Shown piece by piece: positions 44,800 to 55,850 of a stretch of DNA of 64,000 nt (positions are counted from its first letter, which is position 1; each line of letters starts with the position of its first letter). The translations under genes and the position numbers were made by a program. This DNA is from Hygrocybe punicea (Eukaryota > Basidiomycota > Agaricomycetes > Agaricales > Hygrophoraceae), in assembly GCA_963556145.1 (NCBI GenBank), contig OY744471.1, forward strand, positions 3,899,590 to 3,963,589. Direction: 5' to 3'. The notes beneath the pieces were generated by a model. That model worked only from the letters and a program-made list of their open reading frames with translations. It was not told where the DNA came from and did not search any database.

Positions 44800-46945
44800 T
44801 TATGGAAAAGGAGTTTTGCTTTACCTCATGTGGTCATCAGATGCCTTTTCGTTAGATCAATACTTGAATGCTTGTAAGGATTGTGTATATTGAGTATTCA
44901 TGTTCATTATGAGTAATGAATGTGTGAGCATAACTATCAATTTGTTGAACATGAGATTGTAATCCTAGAAATTCAGTTCAAACTTCATGCATTTCAGATT
45001 CAAGTATGGTCCAAATATTTGTTTTGTGCTTTAAAAGGTTACTTTCAGTCACTAGGAACAGTTAATCCAAATATGGGTATTTCAGTCAGACAGGACTGTT
45101 GGGACTGCAGTTAATTGTTTTTAGCTTAGTTTCTGTTAGAGTCATGCAGACAACTCCAGATGAATGGAGTGGAGTTCATCAGAGAATTGGAGGTGCAAAC
45201 TCTTGAAGTAGGTTAACTACTTCCTTAAGCCATACTGAGTAAGCACGAAGCAGTGTAGAGTTAGTCCGACTAAGGATGGAGATAGTGAGCTTAAGGCAAA
45301 GCCTTAAGTTGAAGACAGAGGGTACTGTAGTTGATTTTTAGAACAGAGATACAGGACATAGTAGTTTTAGTTTATATACCAGTAAACTAATTGTAATGTC
45401 CTTGATAATAAAGAAATAATAGGAACTCTGGAAGGAGTACTGGAGTTTAGAGGAAGATAAAAGAGACAAAAGGTTGCTACATACAGTGACGAGAAAACAA
45501 AAAGGAGGAGACAAATAGAAGTCCAGAGTAAGGGAGATGAAATAGAATAATGAATAAAGAGAAGAGAACAATAACATACACGAAAGAAGATAAGATAAGA
45601 TAGACTCTGGAGTCTCTTGATCACTGCATGATCCCTCTATTCTCAGGGCATTCAGCAAGATATTACCAACTTACTTGTTTAGTAGGCCAGTGCCGTGCAT
45701 GATATAAACAAGTTCTTTTTTTCCCCTCCCCACTTCCATGATGAAGTAAACAGCAACATTAAATTTCTCAAAGCATGTTATATATGACATAAGATATATA
45801 GCATGTGTTGCATATTGCATATTATTTTATAAGCCTACCTTCCACCTCCACAACATATATATTAGCATGAAATAAAACTACATAGAGCATCTTGAGTCTT
45901 CATTAACCTTCTCTCTTACTATTATCTCTTTTGTGCATTATTATGCAATATTCTCAGCCATAAAAGAAATGTTCAGGAGCAACAGATCAACTGCCAAACA
46001 CAACTGCCCTTTAAATAGTATGATAACAATTGACTTATATTTGTTCAACCCTACTTCTCCATGACCTTGAATGCTGTACAACAGATAACAATATAAAGTC
46101 AGCTGTGCTTGTTAAGTGGCCGATGTTGTACATGGCATGAACAAAGTCTTTTTTCTTTCATTGAATTGTTATTTGTATGATTGTTATGAATATCAATAAG
46201 TGATTTTACTTGAAATATACATTTAGCATATGAGATAATATATCTATATAGCAATATCAATTCATGTTTTAACTAAAAATATCAGTACATCATCTAAACT
46301 TGGCCTATTTCGACTTATATAGCTGATATTTCTATGTATAGTAAAAGTGGTCATATATGACTATTAATTCTATGATCAACTCAAAATTTAGTATATATGG
46401 TATAAATTTACCTTATATGGTTAGACTAGTCACATGTGACTGTTATTAGTAAGCTTGTCTACACATAGCTCCAATGGTATCTTATTTTCTAGTATAAGAA
46501 GTAGAATCATATCTCTTGCCCAAAAAGATTTTGTCTATAGGAAATATACAAACATTAATTAATTACAAACCCTTACTAAACCAGGTCTGATAAAAAATAA
46601 GTCTTTTAATAAATTAAAAGAACTTGTAACCAGGTCTGATAAAGAATGAATAAATTAAAAGAACTTATAATTATATTTGTTACATGGAATGAACACTATC
46701 ATGATCAGTATAAAATTTTACACATATGATGTAAAATTACCTTATATAGTTAGACTGATCACATGTGACTGTCACTGCTACGATTAACATAAAGTTTGAT
46801 ATATAATATGAGAAATTATCTCATATGGTTAGAGCAGTCGCATGTAACTATCACACCTTGTCCGAAATGGTTATATTAGTCAGCAGTTCAATTTTCAGCT
46901 GAATCCGATAAGAATTGAAGCTAGTATGAATATTTTGAATATAAT
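44800..46945. other. Start of the AT-rich block, with short tandem repeats
   Basis: No supported genes. 46349-46450 and 46695-46860 hold degenerate 80-bp units with AGTCACATGTGACTGT and CCTTATATGGTTAGAC. Related units in inverted orientation occur at 50830-51050. AGGTCTGATAAA repeats at 46580-46640 recur at 49843 beyond the mariner element. Confidence 0.5.
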
Positions 46946-47080
46946 TACAGCCGTTTTCATAAACATGTAGAAACTGAGAAAAAAATAAAATGTGGCGCCG
47001 CCCAGCCGAACCTCAGCTTCCTTTCTGAGTCTTAAGTTCCTTTAAGTTGTAAACTGTAAACAATAACTTCAACATTTAAT

Positions 47081-48146
47081 ATACCACCTCACACCGCCTC
47101 CAGAGATCTCAAAGCTTGCATCCCTGTTCTCCACTACCTTGGTTACAAGGTCAAGGAAATTTGTGAGCTTTTGGGAATTTGCAAGTCACTGGTCTACAAA
47201 ATGCTGCAGTACCATCAACTCTATGGTTTCACCCACAATCCCTTTGCTCAGGCCACAGTGCATCGCCGCATTCTTACACCCCTTGACCTCGGCTTCATTC
47301 ATTTACTCCTTTCCCACCATCATACCATATATCTCGACGAACTCCAACACGAACTTCAAGTCCAACGCAATGTGTATGTATCACTCCCAATGCTCGTGTG
47401 GACCCTGTGCTGGCTTCACTTCTTGAATAAACATGTCTCCATTCAAGCTCTTGAATGGAATGATCTGCAACATGTGATTTTCATGAATCAAATTGGGGAA
47501 ACTGTTCCAGACCCATCGATGTTGATGTTTACCGATGAGAGTGCAATGAATAATCACATGCAAAGCAGGAGATATGGTTGGTCATTGGTTGGCATACGTT
47601 GTGTTCAGCGGCAGGCCTTTGTACATGAAAAGCGATTCTCTATTCTACCAGTGCTCACCCTCGATGGCATCATCGCATATGATCTCATTGAGGGTTCAGT
47701 AACTGCGGAACAGTTCATTCAATTCCTGCGCGAGATGGTTGTATGTACTTCCATCCATCCTTCTCATTGGGTCCCATATCTACTGATTTTTTCACACAGA
47801 TTCCACTGATGAACCCATATCCGAGACTATGGAGTGTCCTCGTCCTCGACAACTGCAACATTCATCATTCCAATGAGTTCAGGGAGCTCGTTGAGGTCCA
47901 AGCGAGTATGTTTCCCATCATATATGTATCCTTCAATGCCGTAGTGATTCCTATTTAGACTGTCAAATAAAGTACCTTCCCCCATACTCCTCTGATTACA
48001 ACCCAATCAAACTCGTCTTCTCATCGATCAAGTCCTACCTGTGCCATTCTACACATGAGCAGAGCCTTTTCACTATTGTTTGTGCCATGGATACCATCAT
48101 GCCAGATAAGGCCACAGGGTGGTTTAGGTCGTCAGGGTACATGTAG
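47081..48146 (+). pseudogene. Tc1/mariner transposase with start and catalytic substitutions
   Basis: Three exons (47081-47740, 47800-47905, 47959-48146) give an unbroken 317-codon frame. The N-terminal helix-turn-helix reads IPPHTASRDLKACIPVLHYL and VKEICELLGICKSLVYKML. Catalytic motifs are LMFTDESAMNNHMQSRRYGW (first Asp) and LVLDNCNIHHS (second Asp). The third position, in SSDYNPIK, carries lysine instead of the expected acidic residue. The first codon is ATA where ATG is expected. The frame is otherwise intact to SSGYM. Loss of the third acidic residue should abolish transposition, so this copy is probably inactive though structurally complete. Confidence 0.85.
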
Positions 48147-48562
48147 CTACTGTTTATCGTCGTGTTGTTGTTTTTTTTACTTGTAGTTGTCGTGCAATCT
48201 GATTGATGCCCAGGGGGCTAAAAATGTCATATTGAGTAAAGATTGTGAGTCCATATCTATGCACGCTATGCAAAGGTATTGTCATTGTCATCTCCATTCC
48301 TCAGCGGCGCATGGAACCTAGGTGGGATGAGGACCAAGCTTTTGAGTTGCTGGTTGTAATAGAATGTGCAGTGGTCATCAGCTGTCTGCTCACCCTTCGT
48401 CATCATCGGCCCAAACCAAGTGCATGCTCCACCATCCTCCCATTACAGCTCATAACGGACCACATCTTCTTTGGGCATGGAGGGAGCACACATGGCTGGG
48501 CGATCACTGGATGACAGAGAACGTCAGTGAGTTTGCATGTTATGCTTCCTCCTCTTCTGCTC

Positions 48563-49190
48563 TCAATTCCAGCCTGCACAACCAGCTATCAAATGCCATG
48601 CATCTCCTTTTGACATGCCATGCTCAGTCAGGTCAGAGATGGCAAGTGAACCAATCACATCTGGTCTATAATTATTGGCGTCTAAGGCAGATTCATAGTC
48701 ACATGCCATTCGCACTCCAAGATAATCCCTGGCGTAAATCAAGTAGTCATGGAGGTCATTGGATGCCGGGACTATGAGAGATGAGATTGGGGATGAATTG
48801 AGGGAGCGTTTGCACTTTGGGATGGATTTCGGAATAAGTGCGCCCACAACAGTGGTCATCAATTGTGTGAACATGGCCATTTGACTGTTTGGTGCTGGAG
48901 TTGATGACTCTGTTTTAGTGCGACGAGCAGGTAACAGAGATTTTCCACGATTTATGAGGTCAAATGCTATTATGGTTGGGGGAGTGTTGATGGTGGCTTG
49001 TCTCTCATTCAATGCGAGTGCCCACTGGTGCATCATAAATGGTGTCAGTGCAAGTTTGTAGTTGTCCTTACAAATGTAGACATAATACCCCGAAGCACTG
49101 TCATTCCTATATTTTTTTTCCAGAATGTTATGGAATCATACAAGTGCAATCTCCAAAGATGTGGCTGCGGCATGGCTGCAGGGTCGTGGT
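48563..49190 (-). CDS. Passenger gene with SAM-like C-terminus inside the mariner element
   Basis: On the strand opposite the transposase, NDSASGYYVYICKDNYKLAL leads into MMHQWALALNERQATINTPP, a Ser/Pro linker, and a helical C-terminus (DLHDYLIYARDYLGVRMACD, YRPDVIGSLAISDLTEHGMS) ending at 48563. An upstream exon with CRSHIFGDCTCM may precede it after an intron near 49100-49125. Both the Cys/His-containing front and the SAM-like tail resemble the decayed gene at 12135-13791. The main exon has no stop. It is carried between the mariner TIRs, and no function is known. Confidence 0.5.
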
Positions 49191-49651
49191 CTTAGAATAT
49201 CTTTAGCTTGAGAAATAGTGAAGATGTATCTGCAAGATACATATGATTGACCTGGATGATGGTATTTGAACTTGTAACGTTGTTGTTCTAACACCTTCCG
49301 TTTTGATTCGCCAAATCATATTAGCATGGGTTGCATGAAAGCAACGTAGTTTTCTGATAGACAAGTGAACGCAAGTTCTTTGATATAAACATCCTATTTA
49401 GATTTGATTGCGGGTTGCTTGCCCATCTTTGGGATAGCCAGGGTGTGACAGATGAACTGGAGTGAAAAAGTAATGCAAAACTCTTCATTGTCTGACGTAT
49501 CATTGGAGTCCACCATAGTAGTGTACGAGTTATTTTCAAGCTTGAAAATTCTCTATAAGCTAATTGAGACTCAGACAGGAAGCTGAGGTTCGGCTGGGCG
49601 ATGCCACATTTGATTTTTTTCTCAGTTTCCACATGTTTATGAAAATAGCTA

Positions 49652-49880
49652 TAAAAGGTAATTTGTCTTTTCTGAGACAACCCATATTTGGATGCTTATG
49701 TAAGCATGTCCAAATATGGCCAGGATCACATGTGATTTTCCAGAACATCAAGTAAAATAATATCTCTTGCATGAAAAAAAAGTTCTTTACATACAATCAA
49801 CTTTATCAATCAATGAATTAATTAATTATGAACCTACTGAACCAGGTCTGATAAACAATGAGTCTTAAAGGAACTTATGA
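49652..49880. other. Flank repeated from 46500-46680
   Basis: ATATCTCTTGC, AATTAATTA and CCAGGTCTGATAAA occur in the same order as on the left side of the mariner element, so it sits between direct repeats of older sequence. Confidence 0.5.
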
Positions 49881-50180
49881 CTTGATATGCCTAAAAATTA
49901 GAACATCCAACTGACTTGAGGATAGCTGAATCAGGCTGAGATATATCTTGAGCTAATTAGGATGGTCTAGGCTGGTGTTCTCAGGATATATCCTGGCCCA
50001 GCTGGGATGGTCTAGGCTAATGTGCTCAGGATATATCCTTGGCCAACTGGGATGGTCCAGACTAATGCTATCAGGATATATTCTAAGCTAACTAACATGG
50101 TCCAGGCTGACAATCTTGGGATATATCCTGACCCAGCTGGAATAGTCCAAACTGATGTTCTTGGGACATATATACATATA
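49880..50180. repeat. Second locus of the AGGATATATCCT minisatellite
   Basis: Same left flank as 31720-31770 (ATGCCTAAAAAT, CCAACTGACTTG, ATAGCTGAATCAGGCTGAGA) and about six degenerate units. Similarity continues past the array (ATACTTCAACAT, TTACAAGTT), so a segment of at least 500 bp is shared by the two loci. Confidence 0.8.
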
Positions 50181-51744
50181 CATATACCCTCTTAATTCTT
50201 ATGCTGTCAATTTAATACTTTTCTTTTATTCACCTATTTATATTCATATCATATGACAATACTGTTATCAATTTTTTACCCAGTAGCATATACTTCAACA
50301 TTTAATTTACTTACAAGTTTCATATTTTATAGCTATATTCAAACTACTACTATCCAACAGCCATTTTTGCCAGTCATGTGTATAGTAATTACATCTCTGT
50401 GCCTTGTCTGTGGCTCTTTTTTTGATGGCTCTCCTCATTTGCCTTCTCAGAATCTATGTGCCATTTGGAGCGTTTTCTAGTTAGTCTTTTTTGACTATGT
50501 CCACCAATAATCACTTACAATTTGTTAGCAGATGGAATCTCCTGAAACACTGACTTTACCTTGAGTAGAACTTTAATCCATTTTTCATGTTCTGTCTTCT
50601 TAGAAATTCAATTTCCCCATTCCTTCAATCTCAGGACAAGTAGAACAATTTCATGATCAAAGCTCAAATTGATGCCACTGAAAACATTATCAGAAACATT
50701 GGTTGGCTTGATTCATGTCCAGATGGTTCTATTACTGTAAATTCTGCTCCACTTGAAGTTGAAATGAATCAATCTAGTACGCAATGGAAAAAAACTTATT
50801 CAAGAACAGAGACAAAAAATACTAGATGAGTACAATCATATATGCCAAATTTTGTGCTGATTATTATAGTGACAGTTATATATAACTAGTCCAACTAAAC
50901 AAGGTAATTTCTACTATATATACCAAATTTTCTGCTGATCATAATGATAATAGTTATATATGACCAATCTAAATATATAAGATAATTTTGCATTATATAT
51001 GCTAAATTTCATACTAATCATTATAGTATTTTCATATGTAAGAAATCTACTTATATAACCCAATAATATATATTTCATGATATTTTTAATGTTATTTAAG
51101 CTATAGTAAATATATACAAATAAATATAAATAAAGACCAACTAAATACTTGTCTACCAAATTATCACTTATTATTTGTGAGTGATGTTATAACTTGGTCA
51201 CATGATAAATAAATGAACCCAATATAGTTAGATTATTTCACATTTTAATTTTAGTTTAAAGCAATTTTATCATATAATCATGAGTATATAATCATTAGTC
51301 AGATCACAATTTGAACCTAGACTTTGAACCTTATTGTGCTTTACATCTCAAACCTGAAACATTATCTTTTTGATTTAGTGCATTAATTCCATATTTTTTT
51401 TCACCTTTGTGGCTGGTTTAAGCTCAATTTTTTATATATAGACTCTGAACAAATATTTTTTGGATCACATAATATGCTCATATCATTCATGGTTCAATGC
51501 TGACATAACTTTTTTTTATATAGATATAAATGTCAAGAACTTTTCAGGATTCTTTCATGTGGCACTGTTTCTTTTGTTGGATCTCAATGTAGTTTTATTT
51601 TATTTTTCTCATATGTTACAGAGGTGAGAGGTAGGCTTATCACAATAAGTCAATATGCACCATATGTTATGTACCTTATGCTTTATGCAATTTGATCTTA
51701 TTACTTAATTCACCAAAGAAGGGGAAAGGAAAAAAAGAACACAT
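50181..51744. other. AT-rich, no gene
   Basis: Contains inverted relatives of the 80-bp units at 50830-51050. No other structure is supported. Confidence 0.4.
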
Positions 51745-52798
51745 TCATGTTATGCATAGCACTAGCTCAGTTAACAAGTGTTTTATGGTATGTCTTCTAA
51801 CTACATTTAGTGTGTGTTGCAGATACTTTTTATAATGATCAACTTTGAATTTTGTAATAGCTGCAAGGTTTTGTGTTGCATGCTTCTCAGGATTTTCCAG
51901 GTGAAATTTTTGTGCAGCTGCAAGGTTTTGTATCGCATGCTTCTTAGGATGTTCTAGAGGAAATTTCTGCATAGCTGCATGGTTTTGCCTTACATGCTTA
52001 TCAGGATTTTCACTCTGAAATTTCTGTACAGCTGCTAGATTTTGTTTGGCATGCTTGTCAGGGTTTTCATCATAAAATTTCTGTACAGCAGCCAGATGTT
52101 GTGTTGCATGTTTGTCAGGATATTGGACTTTAAACTTATTGACTGCTCTGATATTCAAGGTTTTCTTATGAATTGCAACCAATACATTTGAAGACAGATA
52201 CAAATTCTGGACAGTTGGAGCACACATGAGTCTGAATTGTAGTCTGAATTGATGCATGATTTATTTTTGAGTGTATAAGAATGCTATGACTAGCTGCAAT
52301 TACTTTTAAGTTTGTAATAGTCAACTTTGGAATCAACAGTTCAAATGGATGGTTTACAATTACAAGTGACTTTTCAGATAATGATACTAGTGAGAGTGCT
52401 TTGTTTTTTGGCATGTAAGAGTGGAATTTATATTTAGCTGCATCTATACTAGTATTGTTATTGGTTGAAGTAGGCATTAGTTCATGAAATGAGAAGATAT
52501 TTGCTTTGCCTCTACCAATACATTCAATATGGATGTTAGCATTGATAGGTATATTTTCAGACTTGACAATGTCAAATAATTTCAAAGTTTTATTGTAAAT
52601 GTAGTGAGCAGACATTTGAAAAGCTAACATATGATACAAAACCAAGAAAAATAGTAAAATTGATTCATTGGCTAATAGAGGTTGTTTGGTGACATATTTC
52701 AAGTAAGCTTTGAAGTCATGTTTTCTGAACAGATTCTGTTGAAGTTTCAATTTGAAATACAAACATTTGTTCATAATACTATTTCGAAAATAATACAT
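51745..52798 (-). pseudogene. Zinc-ribbon plus 19-residue repeat protein, possibly Helitron-derived
   Basis: From 52798 a 210-codon frame ends in CSNCPEFVSVFKCIGC, a CX2C-X9-CX2C ribbon. Then, in another frame, five exact-length 19-residue units follow, e.g. KHAKQNLAAVQKFQSENPD, between about 52120 and 51840, plus a degenerate sixth. The last codon is at 51745. Charged tandem units around NPDKHA resemble the repeats at the N-terminus of some fungal Helitron proteins, but no Rep or helicase motif follows. The one frame change near 52200 may be an indel or a short intron. It is the only clearly protein-like frame in the AT-rich block. Confidence 0.4.
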
Positions 52799-55330
52799 AG
52801 AGAAATAATCAATGACATGCTATTTTAATCAAAAATAAGTGATGATTCCTGGAAAATTTGTCATTTGGTCACTTGACTAATATGGTCCGTGCACCCCTCT
52901 AATATGGTGTGTGTGCCACCCAAATACGTATTGATATTTTGTGTTAGATGTATCCTCAGTTCCAAGTCCTTCTTGATAACAATGATTCTTCCAATTATCA
53001 TAACACCTCCTACCCCTGTTAAAAATTACAACAAGATATTCATTTATTTATATGGTAAGGAAAGTGCAATTTAATTAGCATCAATAGCTGTAATGCGACA
53101 GAGTAAGCTGAAGGTTTTACTTCACAAGACAGTTTAAAGAAAGGGGCTTAGATTCTGAAGGCAATCAATCTTAGAGTGAGAAGAAGTGATTGAGTTGCAA
53201 GTGTGTACAAAGTTTAAAGTCTACATGCTGAAAGTAGACTACTTATATAGTCCAAAGAAGTAGCTATGTTAATAGGAAAGGAATCATGGCTATGTGCCAG
53301 AGCATATGGTGACAAGAGATGAAACATATGTAGAAGGAAATAACATATAGCATTTGTTGTATGATATAACTAAGTGGAGGGAAAAGGCAGCGTATATATG
53401 AAAGGAATGACTAAAGATAGTGGAAGAGAAGAGGGAAAGGGAAAAGAAAAAAGTAAGCATGTCTTATGTAAGAAATCATAACAATGGCATAAGATTTGAT
53501 TGCTGAAAATCAGCAAAAAATTCTGAAATTATGGCCATAGATGCTACATGTCAAGAGAATAGAGCATAAACTGAATTTTCTCAGGCAGCAAACAATCCTG
53601 CTTCTGGAATATCCTGAAGACAATCAGAAATTGAGTCTTTGAAAGATTGTAAAACAGAGAATGTTCCATTCTGAATTCTCTAATGGGAGAACCTATTACT
53701 TTCAACTACCTGAGTCCATGTTGTATAACCTACAAGCTTGAGGAGATGGAGAGGCAAATGGAGATGGAGAGGATGGCCATGACAACAGAGAGGATGGCCA
53801 TGGAGAAGAGAATGGTGGCCATGGAGAAGAATCTGGTTCACTTCTGGGAGTTTGCTTGGCTCCTTATTTTTATTCCTCTCTGCACGCTTGTGGACTAGTT
53901 TTTACTTCAATAAGGGTTTCTGGGCATCAATTGTGAAAAGTTTGTTGCAGAGCATGAGTTTGATAAACATTCAGAAGAGGTATGTATGATAATTATATAG
54001 ACATCTGTTCTAACATTTTGTTTGAAGGGAATTACATCTGAACAGGTTTTGGTAAATCTGGAGAAGACTATTGTAACTTTAAGTATTTGAAAAAATGAGG
54101 CAGTGAAGATGGAGAATAATTTGAAGGCAATGGCCAGGCTTGCATTGACTGTGACGTAAAAGATGTAATAGAATTATATCTTGATATTTATCAGAGTTGT
54201 TCCCTCTAGTTTTTGCATTTCATTATTTTAGTCATCTACTTATCCTTACGAAAAAGATGAATGAAAGAAGAATTTGGACTTTCTTGAGACATTAGAGAAA
54301 GGAACATGCAATACTGAGATGAAGCACTGTGAATTAAATTTGCTAGCATGGATTTTGGGTTAGAAACATGGCTTAAAGTTAAAGACAGTTTTTTGAAACA
54401 AAAAGCAGTTAAGCTTATTAATTTTGGTGTAGGAAGTAGAGGGTGTCATCAGAGTTTCTAAGCTCTGTTATTCCGTATGTTGGGAAGTGTTTCAATCAAT
54501 AGGTGGTTTTTTGGTCTGAGGGTGATCACAAGTGTGTTTCTATCAAGTCTTCCAGGGGATATTGTTCAAAGTATAGTAAAAAGCTTTGGAGGGATACTGA
54601 TAAAGGTATTATGGGATGATTATATTTTTTTTGTTAATGAATGAAAGAAGATGTTATCTACAGTCTTTGCAGCATTTCTTGCTCTCTTTCATCCTGACAA
54701 TTCTTTCTAGAAGTTTGTTAAGGAACAGTATGATGCTATGATAAACTAGCTTAAGTATCAGCATATTTCAGTTTTATATCTAAGTAAACCCAACACTCAT
54801 ATAACATTCATATATTTAATCTCATCTACCTCTTCATAAAGGAGGAGGTTTTTATTATTTTGAATATCATAATTAATAAGCAAGCTGAATTTATACTTAC
54901 ATTATTTTGTTGTAAAGTTCATATTTGTTAATGCCAACTAATAGCTCAAATTGTAGGAGAGAATTTTTCAGTTTCTAATATAAATTTCAAAGCAATTGTG
55001 TTAGCTGAATGCCAATTACTTCGTTTTCTCTCCTCATATAGTTGGAATTTGGTCCTATTTGGTTAACATTTGACATCTCTCATATGAGATATGTTAAAAA
55101 TGGTTCATTATTTTACATATGAAATTTACACACCAAATTTTATCTGTAAAATTTTGTAAGAAGAGAATATAGAATACTACAATAGTAACTAACTAAGAGA
55201 CAATAAAAAAGGAATAACAGCTTGCTGATCTTAGTTCAGATAATTTTTATTTTCAAGTAATATATTTATTCCCAATGTATAACTTTACTACTACTAAATA
55301 AATACAAAAGAGTCACTTTCAGGTGTGGTT
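52799..55330. other. AT-rich, with one short repeat-coding frame
   Basis: A 71-codon plus-strand frame (53683-53898) encodes MERQMEMERMAMTTERMAME, coiled-coil-like units from repeats of GAGAGGATGGCCATG. Its end (53808-53860) recurs inverted at 63950-64000. The rest is gene-free. Confidence 0.4.
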
Positions 55331-55850
55331 AGACTAGAAGGACGTGGAAGAGATGAGGTAATTAGAACAAAGTAGCCACAAAAAAAACATCTGTTTTGGC
55401 TAAACATTTGAGATTGAGTTCAAAACGATTGGCTGTGGGAGATTGAAGGAGCTTGTAGAGAGGTGTGAGGTCTTTTTAGGGGTGGTAAAGCTAGAGAAAA
55501 GGATTAGTAAAACTAAAATAGCTAAAAATGAGAACCTATCTAATTTTAACTAAATATTTGACTAAATATTTAAGATTGTATTTAAATGGTTGGCTAAGAG
55601 AGATTGGAGGCTTATAAGAGAGTCATGAAATTGTATGGGGATGTGATCATGTTAAAGAAGCATGAAAGCAAGGTTAATAAGATCAAAATAGCCAAAAAAC
55701 TATAATTATCTGTTTTAGCAGAGTATTTGAGTTTAAGCTCAAACAGTTAGCCATCGGAGATTAAAGGGACTTGTAAGAGGTCGTTCAATCATTTTTAGAT
55801 GTGTTGGGGCCTGGAAAGCACAGAGAGAAAGGTGATAAAATAAATAAAAA
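55330..55850. repeat. Three degenerate tandem units, period about 160 bp
   Basis: ATTTGAGATTGAG (55405), ATTTAAGATTGTA (55567) and ATTTGAGTTTAAG (55725) head units that each continue with a GTTGGCT-like segment, GAGATTGAAGG and TTGTAAGAG. Confidence 0.65.

Larger units (their letters stand above)
46948..49651 (+). mobile_element. Tc1/mariner element with long TIRs and a passenger gene
   Basis: TIRs of about 85 bp (from 46948 CAGCCGTTTTCATAAACATG, and inverted down to 49651) differ mainly by transitions and are flanked by TA. At 2.7 kb it is twice the usual size. A plus-strand transposase occupies 47081-48146 and a minus-strand passenger gene 48563-49190, leaving 48150-48560 and 49200-49560 without a gene. 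Around 49250-49300 the reverse strand has a B-box-like AAGTTCAAATACC, a weak SINE signal. Confidence 0.9.
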
